Part shown: positions 1 through 5,121 of the stretch, in pieces | How the letters are laid out: the number at the start of each line of letters is the position of its first letter | How positions within the stretch are numbered: the stretch's first letter is position 1 | From: Bacteroidota bacterium | GTDB lineage: Bacteria; Bacteroidota; Bacteroidia; Chitinophagales; UBA10324 | Direction of reading: 5' to 3' | Assembly (NCBI GenBank): GCA_003455275.1 | Contig: DMRR01000057.1 | Coordinates: forward strand, 1 to 5,121 | DNA length: 5,121 nt | Translations under genes and position numbers: made by a program | The notes under the pieces: generated by a model | Databases searched by the model: none | The model's input: the letters and a program-made list of their open reading frames with translations, nothing else | Told to the model about the DNA's origin: nothing

Positions 1-177
1 GGAACTGTGCAGAATATGCGGGATGGCTCAGTTCAAATTGAAATTGAAGGAACCGAGGAACAGCTAAAAAATTTTATTGCCTGGTGCTGGCGAGGTCCTG
101 AATTATCTATGGTAACTGATATTAAAGTGGCTGAAGGGGCGATAAAAAATTTTACGGACTTTCGAATAATTTATTAG
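1..177 (+). CDS. acyP: Acylphosphatase, C-terminal part (5' end outside window)
   Basis: Frame 1 is open from the left edge to a TAG at 175-177 and gives 58 residues. These match the second half of a small acylphosphatase, which hydrolyses the carboxyl-phosphate bond of acyl phosphates in the cytosol. Visible hallmarks are the G-x-V-x-N strand at residues 1-5, followed by a DGSV turn (8-11), a strand of alternating polar and apolar residues ending in EG (16-17), a GP turn (32-33) and the closing F-x-x-F-x-I-x-Y strand (51-58). Asn5 should be the substrate-orienting catalytic Asn of the family (Asn41 in the human enzyme). The catalytic Arg and phosphate loop lie in the missing N-terminal part. 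Whole proteins are about 90 residues, so roughly 30-35 residues are off the edge. The stop lies two bases from the stop of the convergent methyltransferase gene. The family call is fairly sure; the physiological substrate is unknown. Confidence 0.85.
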   Translation, partial: GTVQNMRDGSVQIEIEGTEEQLKNFIAWCWRGPELSMVTDIKVAEGAIKNFTDFRIIY

Positions 178-179
178 AG

Positions 180-890
180 TTAATTTCCTGCATAAAGCAG
201 AAATACAGTGGGCTTATGATGCAGGTCTGGTTTAGAAATTTTCCACTCCGAAATTTTTTTCGTTTTAATTTTCTCATTCGGAAGTGTGATGCATGAAGCA
301 ATACAAAGCATTGTTTGAGGTGAACAGGTTGAAAGTAATTCTTCAAGCAAAACATTATTTCTGTATGGTGTTTCAATAAAAATTTGTGTTTCGTTTTTGA
401 AGCTTGAAATTTTTTCAAGATCTTTTATAAAAGAATTTCTTTCATAACTCTTCATTGGCAAATAACCAATAAACCGAAACTGTTGCCCGTTGAACCCTGA
501 TGCAATCAAAGCAAGAATGATTGAAGATGGTCCGCAAAGAGGCTGTACCTCTATGCCGAGCTTATGAGCCTTTTTCACCCAATAATTTCCGGGATCAGCT
601 ATACATGGCAGACCGGCCTCGCTTAATAAACCAATATTTTTTCCTTCGAGAGTTTTCTTTAATAATGATTCATCAACCTCATCGGGTTTATTCTTATTTA
701 TAGAAATCATATTTGATTCAGAAAACTCTAGCTGAAGTCCAACGCTTCTCAAAAATCTTCTTGCACTTTTTTTTTCTTCGACTATAAAAATGTCAATATT
801 CTGAACCACCCGTTTAACTTCCTCCGTAATCGAAGCCAATCCTTGCTCTCCTAAAGCGGATGGAATGAGATATAATTTTCCTTGATTCAT
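180..890 (-). CDS. Short RsmI-like SAM-dependent methyltransferase (tetrapyrrole methylase fold)
   Basis: This 236-residue protein belongs to the SAM-dependent tetrapyrrole-methylase superfamily, nearest in motif content to RsmI, the 16S rRNA 2'-O-methyltransferase of C1402. Residues 5-10 (KLYLIP) form the first strand. LLSEAGLPCIADPGN at 88-102 matches the RsmI glycine-rich SAM-binding loop (LVSDAGTPGISDPG type). CGPSS at 119-123 corresponds to the PGPSA turn, and SGFNGQQFRFIGYLP (131-145) and IETPYR (172-177) to later RsmI core motifs. E. coli RsmI is about 286 residues, so the C-terminal extension is missing. The N-terminal segment also differs: SALGEQG replaces the usual TPIGNLxD, and EEKKSARR (38-45) stands where RsmI has its DTR segment. 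My recollection is that Bacteroidota carry such a short paralogue besides true RsmI, so rRNA methylation should not be assumed. The ATG at 888-890 sets the protein to begin just before the first strand. It is divergent from the glycosylase gene. Family sure, substrate unknown. Confidence 0.88.
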   Translation of the reverse strand: MNQGKLYLIPSALGEQGLASITEEVKRVVQNIDIFIVEEKKSARRFLRSVGLQLEFSESNMISINKNKPDEVDESLLKKTLEGKNIGLLSEAGLPCIADPGNYWVKKAHKLGIEVQPLCGPSSIILALIASGFNGQQFRFIGYLPMKSYERNSFIKDLEKISSFKNETQIFIETPYRNNVLLEELLSTCSPQTMLCIASCITLPNEKIKTKKISEWKISKPDLHHKPTVFLLYAGN

Positions 891-912
891 TCTGATGTTG
901 TATATAAATTTA
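882..912 (+). promoter_or_regulatory. Possible Bacteroidota-type promoter for the glycosylase gene
   Basis: A TTG at 882-884 is followed, after 20 bases, by TAAATTTA at 905-912. This matches seven of the eight positions of the TAnnTTTG -7 element used by the primary sigma factor of Bacteroidota, and the spacing falls in the reported range. Transcription would begin near 918-920, leaving a very short leader before the ATG at 926, preceded by the A-rich TATAAAA that often precedes starts in this phylum. The -7 element is a perfect palindrome, so it could also serve the divergent methyltransferase gene, but I see no matching TTG for that direction. AT-rich sequence makes chance matches likely. 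Confidence 0.3.
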
Positions 913-925
913 ATCTTTTATAAAA

Positions 926-1525
926 ATGAATTTTAAAAAACTTTCACGAAATTTTTATTTAAGAACTGACTTATTAAAAGTGACTCAAGAACTTCTCGGA
1001 AAAATATTGATGACAAAAGTTAATGGAGAAATAACTGGCGGAATGATAACGGAAGTGGAAGCATATTACGGCGTTACTGACAAGGCCTCTCATGCATTTG
1101 CTGGAAGAAGGACCGCCCGAAATGAAATGATGTATGCCGGAGGCGGAACTGCATATGTTTACAAATGTTATGGGATTCATAATTTGTTTAATGTTGTTAC
1201 AAACAAAAGAAATATTCCTCATGCAATCTTGAACAGAGGAATTGAACCAATTGTTGGTATTAAATTAATGATGGAAAGGAGAGGAGCAAAAAAACTTGAA
1301 CCACGAACTTCTTCGGGACCTGGATCACTTACAGTTGCTTTGGGAATTGAGATGGATCACAATGGAGAAGATTTACTTGGAAATAAGATTTGGATAGAAG
1401 ATCATAAAATTTCCGGGAAGAAAACTTCTTCTTCAAAAAGAATTGGAGTTGAGTCTGCTGGAAAAGACGCTCTTTTGAATTATCGCTTTTATATCAGCAA
1501 CAATCCCTTTGTCAGTAAGCGTTAG
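926..1525 (+). CDS. 3-methyladenine DNA glycosylase (AAG/MPG type)
   Basis: This base-excision-repair enzyme (199 residues) should remove alkylated or deaminated purines such as 3-methyladenine and hypoxanthine, leaving an abasic site. It matches the monofunctional AAG/MPG family rather than the HhH AlkA or Tag families. By hand alignment with human AAG, the catalytic Glu125 is Glu45 in the VEAY motif (44-47). Tyr127 is Tyr47 and His136 is His56 in the base pocket. Tyr159 and the DNA-intercalating Tyr162 are Tyr79 and Tyr82 in YVYKCYG (77-83), Asn169 is Asn89 and Arg182 is Arg104 in NRGIEP. The RxTxRN segment (62-66) and the GPGSLTVALGI strand/helix (131-141) are also present. Length is normal for a bacterial member, which lacks the human N-terminal tail. 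No key residue is missing. The ATG at 926 starts the protein a few residues before the typical L-x-R-x-F-Y opening. Its last four bases overlap the convergent porP/sprF-like gene. Confidence 0.95.
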   Translation: MNFKKLSRNFYLRTDLLKVTQELLGKILMTKVNGEITGGMITEVEAYYGVTDKASHAFAGRRTARNEMMYAGGGTAYVYKCYGIHNLFNVVTNKRNIPHAILNRGIEPIVGIKLMMERRGAKKLEPRTSSGPGSLTVALGIEMDHNGEDLLGNKIWIEDHKISGKKTSSSKRIGVESAGKDALLNYRFYISNNPFVSKR

Positions 1526-2544
1526 AACCTTGGGCAGTAAACCTTGCGCATTTGTTTTGCCTGAACAAGGTTGTTGTAAACCAAAGCAATTTCAAAGCCA
1601 CCTAAACCATTTGTTGCATTGGCCAAAGTGCTGGTAGTGATATCATAGCTGATACCGCATTTTATTTGTTTGGTAATCATACCAAGTGTTGCAATCAGTG
1701 ATTCATTGTATCGGGCAAAGGATCCGATATAAAGTATGGTGCCTATTCTTCTTCTGTTTTCAGTAAAATTCATTCCGAATGCCATACCACCAACAAATTC
1801 TTTTGAAGGGCCCTGGAATTCATACATCGCAGCCGGGAACAAATAAATTTTATTGTTAAAACCAATTGTTGAATTTCCATGCGCAACATATCGAACATAA
1901 ACTTCATTCACGGGTTGATTTTTTTTCTGAATAGATTGTTGCGGCTTATTCATATGAAATGCTGATACGCCAAGAGACATTTGAGAATACTTAGAGAGTT
2001 GACCACTGAAAGCAATGCCGGCAGATACCCCGGGGTAAACGATTGAATTTACCAACGACTCGTGCGGATCAATTGTTTGATCAAAACCATCCCCATTAAA
2101 CTGGGTTCCGAAAATCATTTTAGTTGCATCTACTCCATTCTGTGTAAAACCACCTTGTATCCCAAATGAAAGGTGATAATTATTTGTTCCATCAAGTGAT
2201 TGATGATAAGAAAGTGAACCCATCACATCCATAGTAGAATAATCTGCATCCCCAGCCACATCATTCAAGATCAATAACCCGGCACCGAGAGAGTTGCCAC
2301 GAAATCTGCCTCGCATAAATTGAAAGTCTGCAAAGAGAGACGGGGTTGAATAAACATTTGGAGCAGTGATAGATCCCCATTGACTGCGATATTGAATTCC
2401 CACTCTTGCTGAGCCATTCATTAGTCCGGTTAGGGCCGGATTAATGGTTAGCGGAGAGTAGTAAAACTGTGAAAAGTGAGGATCCTGGGCAAATGCCCCA
2501 GCCGAAATCAACACCAATAAAATAGTTCTTGTAAAATTTTTCAT
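1522..2544 (-). CDS. PorP/SprF-like outer-membrane protein (type IX secretion system associated)
   Basis: This is a 340-residue protein of the PorP/SprF family, outer-membrane beta-barrel-like proteins linked in Bacteroidota to type IX secretion, gliding motility and surface display of specific adhesins. Residues 1-19 form a clear signal peptide: KNFTR, then a hydrophobic core ILLVLISAG, then AFA before the probable cleavage site ahead of QDP. The mature start QDPHFSQFYYSPLTINPALTG (20-40) is the family signature. GxAR-x-G-x-QYRSQW and repeated amphipathic strands (for example LGAGLLILND, YHLSFGIQGG, FVGGMAFGMNF) follow, and the C terminus has the usual GGFEIALVY strand and final CPRF. I chose the ATG at 2542-2544; a GTG nine bases upstream would put MVF before the signal peptide and looks unlikely. 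Members often sit beside a large secreted adhesin gene; here the neighbours are upp and the glycosylase gene. Family sure; whether it acts in secretion, gliding or something else is not shown. Confidence 0.93.
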   Translation of the reverse strand: MKNFTRTILLVLISAGAFAQDPHFSQFYYSPLTINPALTGLMNGSARVGIQYRSQWGSITAPNVYSTPSLFADFQFMRGRFRGNSLGAGLLILNDVAGDADYSTMDVMGSLSYHQSLDGTNNYHLSFGIQGGFTQNGVDATKMIFGTQFNGDGFDQTIDPHESLVNSIVYPGVSAGIAFSGQLSKYSQMSLGVSAFHMNKPQQSIQKKNQPVNEVYVRYVAHGNSTIGFNNKIYLFPAAMYEFQGPSKEFVGGMAFGMNFTENRRRIGTILYIGSFARYNESLIATLGMITKQIKCGISYDITTSTLANATNGLGGFEIALVYNNLVQAKQMRKVYCPRF

Positions 2545-2632
2545 GAATACCACAATTTATTTTTTTTCTAGCCGTAACGAAAATCAGGTTCTAAAAGTAT
2601 TGTAATCCGAATTGAATCAAAAACTTTTTCGT
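2545..2632. other. Intergenic gap between upp and the porP/sprF-like gene
   Basis: This is the longest non-coding stretch in the window. It holds the promoter-like elements described at 2592-2623 and a T run at 2560-2567 (A run in the leader of the - strand gene). A tiny palindrome, AAAAACTTTTT, lies at 2619-2629, but its loop is too short to be a terminator hairpin. I see no small ORF, riboswitch or RNA gene in it. Confidence 0.6.
2592..2623 (-). promoter_or_regulatory. Probable promoter of the porP/sprF-like gene
   Basis: Reading the - strand in the 88-base gap between upp and this gene, TTTTTG (complement of 2618-2623) is followed after 18 bases by TACTTTTA (complement of 2592-2599). This matches the Bacteroidota -33 TTG / -7 TAnnTTTG pattern except for the last base, with spacing in the usual 17-23 range. 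A start about seven bases downstream, near 2585, would leave a leader of about 40 bases to the ATG at 2544. The leader holds a run of A and no Shine-Dalgarno-like sequence. The gap suggests the gene is expressed separately from the upstream upp cluster. I see no convincing hairpin terminator for the upp transcript in it. Confidence 0.45.
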
Positions 2633-3283
2633 TTAGTTCTGTATTTTCTCTCCGAATGCCAAATCGCCTGCGTCTCCTAATCCCGGTACGATGTAAGACT
2701 TCGAATTTAATTCTTTATCAATTGCGCATGCCCATAATGTAAAATTATCAAGGTGGTTTCTTACATTCTCAATTCCAGATTCACTTGCAATTAATGAAAC
2801 AATATGAGTATGAGAAGGCTGACCAAACTGATAAATTTCTTTTAAGGTCAGAACCATTGAAGTCCCGGTTGCAAGCATAGGATCTGCTATAATAAAAATT
2901 TTGTTTTGAATGGAGGCGCTTGCCATATAATCCAGTTTGATTTCGAAAGACCCGTCATCGTGATGATGACGGAAAGCTGAAATAAAAGAGTTATCTGCCT
3001 GATCGAAATAATTTAATATTCCATTATGCAACGGCAGGCCGGCGCGAAGGATGGTTCCAATTACAGGTTGCTCCTGTAACAATGGCATATCAATGGTTCC
3101 AAGGGGTGTTTCTACTTTTCGAAAGGAATAATTAAGTGTTTTGCTAATTTCATATGCAACTATTTCTCCGAGCCGTTCAATGTTGCGTCTAAACCGAAGC
3201 CGATCTTTTTGAATTTTTAAATCACGAATTTCAGAAACAAATTGATTGACTAATGAATTAGATTTAGAAAGATCAATAACCAT
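2633..3283 (-). CDS. upp: Uracil phosphoribosyltransferase
   Basis: This cytosolic pyrimidine-salvage enzyme (216 residues) converts uracil plus PRPP to UMP and pyrophosphate. The type I phosphoribosyltransferase PRPP loop is clear at residues 131-143 (IIADPMLATGTSM), with the conserved DPMLATG and a Thr where many members have Gly or Ser. The uracil-binding C-terminal hood YIVPGLGDAGDLAFG lies at 197-211. GTILRAGLPLHNG (76-88) is the conserved strand and turn that contacts PRPP (usually LRAGL-x-M), and SLIASESG (163-170) matches the usual S-x-IAxxxG segment. Length agrees with the family's 205-220 residues. The ATG at 3281-3283 follows an AT-rich AATAAAAC and lies three bases after the stop of the acyltransferase gene, so translation is probably coupled. 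It is the last gene of the - strand cluster. This is a housekeeping enzyme that probably has no functional link to the envelope genes upstream. Confidence 0.96.
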   Translation of the reverse strand: MVIDLSKSNSLVNQFVSEIRDLKIQKDRLRFRRNIERLGEIVAYEISKTLNYSFRKVETPLGTIDMPLLQEQPVIGTILRAGLPLHNGILNYFDQADNSFISAFRHHHDDGSFEIKLDYMASASIQNKIFIIADPMLATGTSMVLTLKEIYQFGQPSHTHIVSLIASESGIENVRNHLDNFTLWACAIDKELNSKSYIVPGLGDAGDLAFGEKIQN

Positions 3284-3286
3284 GTT

Positions 3287-4195
3287 TTATTGTTTAAGCC
3301 ATTTAAGTGACCAATGTAAATGATTTCTCCGATAATAAGGGTAACGAACAACCGCTCCGCCAAATCCTTTATAGAAGCGGGCGACTTCAGGAATTTCTGA
3401 CCCTTCGAAATCAAATATCATATCTGAATTGGAATGCATTTTAATCAGTTCATTAAACAGAAAGTACATAGCACCAAGGTTCTTACTCTCAGTTGTAGCG
3501 CAATTAAAAAGATTGATCATAATTTTTTTTGAATCTAATAAAAACATTCCGGCACAGGGTATTCCATCATTATTGATGACATGAAATATTTTTCCGGTTC
3601 TTTTTTTTATGGCTTGGTGAATGAGCAATTCAAGTAATAAATAATCCTTTGATTTAAGATTGGTTTTTTTTCCGGTTTCTGAAGCGAAAATTTTTATTAA
3701 AGTATTTGAATCATTATTCTGAATTAAAGTGAAATTATTTTTATCTGCTTTCCGGATATTTCTTCTTGTATTTTCATTGAATGATTTAAAAATATTGTCA
3801 TACGATATAGAAAGCTCCAAATGATGAGTGATTCTTGTTTCAGATCTCATCTCCAGAAAGAGGCAACTTGCATTCAGATTTATTTCTATAAATCGAAATT
3901 TAGCTTCGGCAATTCTCAAAAAATTTTTTAGTTCTGAAGAACTAAATTCTTCAACAGAAAATAATCCTAGTTGTTGTGTAAAATATGGTTGATATAAATA
4001 TTTCACTCCGGCTTTTCTGCGAAGAGTAATTGGAAAAACAAATTCATAATTTTCTGTTACAAGTGCATGCCAGTTTGGGCATACACAATCCAGATACCAT
4101 GAATAAGCATATGGTAAATGATTGAAGGAATTCTTAATGGTGTGGTCCCATTTGATTTTGTCAATTTCATTGTGCTTCAGATACCGGATATTCAT
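3287..4195 (-). CDS. FemAB/GNAT-type acyltransferase, probably for an envelope glycan
   Basis: The 302-residue protein resembles the two-domain GNAT acyltransferases of the FemAB/BioF2-like group, which move an acyl or aminoacyl group onto envelope components. The N-terminal half (about 1-125) has an aromatic-rich segment (YAYSWYLDCVCPNW, 29-42) and a FVFPITLRRKAGVKYLYQPYFTQQLGLF strand region (52-79). The C-terminal GNAT domain begins with the positively charged NTRRNIRKA helix (142-150), which in FemAB relatives precedes the second domain. It then has the AGMFLL strand (215-220), the TTESKNLGAMYFLFNELI helix (234-251), the DFEGSEIPEVARFYKGFGG motif (262-280) and a Trp-rich end. No signal peptide or membrane segment is visible, so it should act in the cytoplasm. 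Its ATG overlaps the stop of the deacetylase-like gene (ATGA at 4192-4195), which argues for coupled expression and a shared substrate. It has the NTRRNIRKA, DFEGS and FYKGFGG motifs expected of the fold; donor and acceptor are unknown. Confidence 0.8.
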   Translation of the reverse strand: MNIRYLKHNEIDKIKWDHTIKNSFNHLPYAYSWYLDCVCPNWHALVTENYEFVFPITLRRKAGVKYLYQPYFTQQLGLFSVEEFSSSELKNFLRIAEAKFRFIEINLNASCLFLEMRSETRITHHLELSISYDNIFKSFNENTRRNIRKADKNNFTLIQNNDSNTLIKIFASETGKKTNLKSKDYLLLELLIHQAIKKRTGKIFHVINNDGIPCAGMFLLDSKKIMINLFNCATTESKNLGAMYFLFNELIKMHSNSDMIFDFEGSEIPEVARFYKGFGGAVVRYPYYRRNHLHWSLKWLKQ

Positions 4196-5121
4196 TCGCG
4201 GGCATATTCAATGAATTGTTCGTAGTATGAATTCCATCCTTTCCATGGTGATTGTTTTCCGATAAGATCATTGTGGGCTATATAAATGAAGGTACCATGT
4301 ACTTTTTTCACCTCATCAACCAGAATTTTTAATTCAGAAAGAGCCGATTCGGAAGTAACCTTCATATGATAATAAAGGGCGCTATCCATTGCTGCAAATG
4401 GAAAGATCCGAAGATTGGTGTTTTCATCTCTTATTAAATCATAAAAATAAAATGGGGATGCAATACTTGCTCTGAAACCAATGAGTCCCGGATTTCCAAG
4501 AGTATAATCTTCGGTAATCCCTTGTTCAATCAGCCTGCGATATGTTTCAGGAAAACTCATGCGAAGAAAATGCTGCCTGCTGCGGGTGATTTGCCTCGAG
4601 GAAGCTGCATTAAGTCTTGCAATCTCCATCTCAATTTTTTTAGGCTTATCATGGGAGTTATAGCTAGGATGAATTCCGATAAGGTATTTTTCTGAAATAC
4701 TTTTTACCAATGTGCCCATGCGCCGGCTGTTCCAAACATTGCTTTTATCATTCGCTCCATAATTTCCCATATGAAAAAAATAAATCGGGTAAATTCGATA
4801 GCGGTTATTGAGTTCGAATTGATAGTCATAAGTATCATAAGGATCTTTTATCTGACCGCTTAGTACAGCTTTTCTTTCTTTAAGAAATTCTTTGTCGCGC
4901 CTGAACAGGCTGCGTACCAGCGAACCATATTTTCTAAACCACGGAAGATCCGAATATTTAAATGCCTGGTCTATATCATATGTCAAAACAAACTGGTATG
5001 CTTTTGAAGGGAAAACCAAATCCGGATAGCGAAGCTGTAGTAGTTCTTTTAAGTGAAGAGCATAATGATTGACTACAGGAATCTGATTGAATCCCCGGTC
5101 ATAAGCAGCACTTTTTTCAAT
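4192..5121 (-). CDS. Polysaccharide-deacetylase-like protein, C-terminal part (5' end outside window)
   Basis: The frame is open from the right edge to the TGA at 4192-4194, giving 309 residues with no stop, so the true start lies beyond 5121. An internal TTG at 5017-5019 simply encodes Leu35. The protein resembles Bacteroidota proteins annotated as polysaccharide deacetylase (carbohydrate esterase 4/NodB fold) with an extra N-terminal domain. The sequence before about residue 40 (AAYDRGFNQIPVVNHYALHLKELL and on) would be the end of that domain. The first NodB motif is TYDID (47-51) instead of T-F-D-D-G. A GIHPSYNSH segment (149-157) stands where the metal-binding H-S-x-x-H motif is expected. 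Further conserved-looking positions are SRQHF (181-185), GFR (215-217), MDSALYYH and IAHND (281-285). It heads, or lies within, the cluster with the acyltransferase and upp. A role in trimming N-acetyl groups from a surface glycan is the family inference; with the altered motifs, a non-deacetylase hydrolase or inactive protein is possible. Confidence 0.78.
   Translation of the reverse strand: MEKSAAYDRGFNQIPVVNHYALHLKELLQLRYPDLVFPSKAYQFVLTYDIDQAFKYSDLPWFRKYGSLVRSLFRRDKEFLKERKAVLSGQIKDPYDTYDYQFELNNRYRIYPIYFFHMGNYGANDKSNVWNSRRMGTLVKSISEKYLIGIHPSYNSHDKPKKIEMEIARLNAASSRQITRSRQHFLRMSFPETYRRLIEQGITEDYTLGNPGLIGFRASIASPFYFYDLIRDENTNLRIFPFAAMDSALYYHMKVTSESALSELKILVDEVKKVHGTFIYIAHNDLIGKQSPWKGWNSYYEQFIEYARE

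Noticed and set aside
131..143. Thr in the PRPP loop of upp (protein residues 131-143) as a sign of altered activity
   Set aside because: This position of the loop varies among family members, and the rest of the PRPP and uracil sites is intact. (The range is given in protein residues; the gene itself lies at 2633-3283.)
152..418. Open frame of 88 codons on the - strand
   Set aside because: It lies in another frame of the methyltransferase gene and runs into the acylphosphatase end. Composition is Lys/Phe/Cys-rich with no recognisable family; it is a shadow.
521..703. Open frame of 60 codons on the + strand
   Set aside because: It is antisense to the conserved SAM-binding region of the methyltransferase gene, with no family resemblance.
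974..1222. Open frame of 82 codons on the - strand
   Set aside because: It is antisense to the catalytic half of the glycosylase gene, whose conserved motifs explain the sequence.
2545..2553. Upstream GTG start for the porP/sprF-like gene
   Set aside because: It would add MVF before a well-formed signal peptide that already begins with ATG-Lys; the ATG at 2544 is the better start.
2619..2629. AAAAACTTTTT palindrome as a terminator of upp
   Set aside because: A five-base A/T stem with a one-base loop cannot form a stable hairpin, and no GC-rich stem lies beside it.
3601..3608. Eight-base T run (A run in the acyltransferase coding strand) as a slippage site
   Set aside because: It encodes part of a Lys-Lys-Arg stretch, the frame is intact, and runs of this length are expected by chance in such AT-rich DNA.
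1..5121. tRNA, rRNA, CRISPR, insertion sequence or phage attachment site
   Set aside because: I found no cloverleaf-like segment, regularly spaced repeats, transposase-like protein or terminal inverted repeats; nearly the whole window is accounted for by coherent coding sequence.

Overview
The window looks like a chromosomal housekeeping region of an AT-rich member of the Bacteroidota. The strongest evidence is a PorP/SprF-type outer-membrane protein, a family typical of type IX secretion and gliding in that phylum. Supporting signs are the absence of clear AGGAGG-type ribosome binding sites before the starts I checked, and promoter-like sequences of the TTG / TAnnTTTG type. I cannot narrow it below phylum.

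Layout, left to right: (1) The 3' end of an acylphosphatase gene on the + strand enters from the left edge. (2) It converges, with a two-base gap, on a - strand gene for a short RsmI-like (tetrapyrrole-methylase fold) SAM-dependent methyltransferase. (3) That gene is divergent, across 35 bases, from a + strand 3-methyladenine DNA glycosylase of the AAG/MPG type. (4) The glycosylase gene ends in a four-base tail-to-tail overlap with a - strand porP/sprF-like gene. (5) Upstream of the latter, across an 88-base gap holding a plausible promoter, lies a tight - strand cluster transcribed in the order polysaccharide-deacetylase-like protein (runs off the right edge), FemAB/GNAT-type acyltransferase, uracil phosphoribosyltransferase (upp). 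The first two overlap by ATGA and the last two are three bases apart.

Functionally the window mixes small housekeeping enzymes (acyl-phosphate hydrolysis, a nucleic-acid or small-molecule methyltransferase, base-excision repair, pyrimidine salvage) with envelope functions (an outer-membrane PorP/SprF protein and a deacetylase/acyltransferase pair that probably acts on a cell-surface glycan or its precursor). No mobile element, tRNA, rRNA, CRISPR array or intergenic stretch over 100 bases is present, and I see no sign of recent transfer.

I do not see a clearly new multi-gene system. The least understood part is the co-translated deacetylase-like/acyltransferase pair, whose first member has a degenerate NodB metal-binding motif. 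Next are the short RsmI paralogue and a porP/sprF gene with no adhesin partner beside it.
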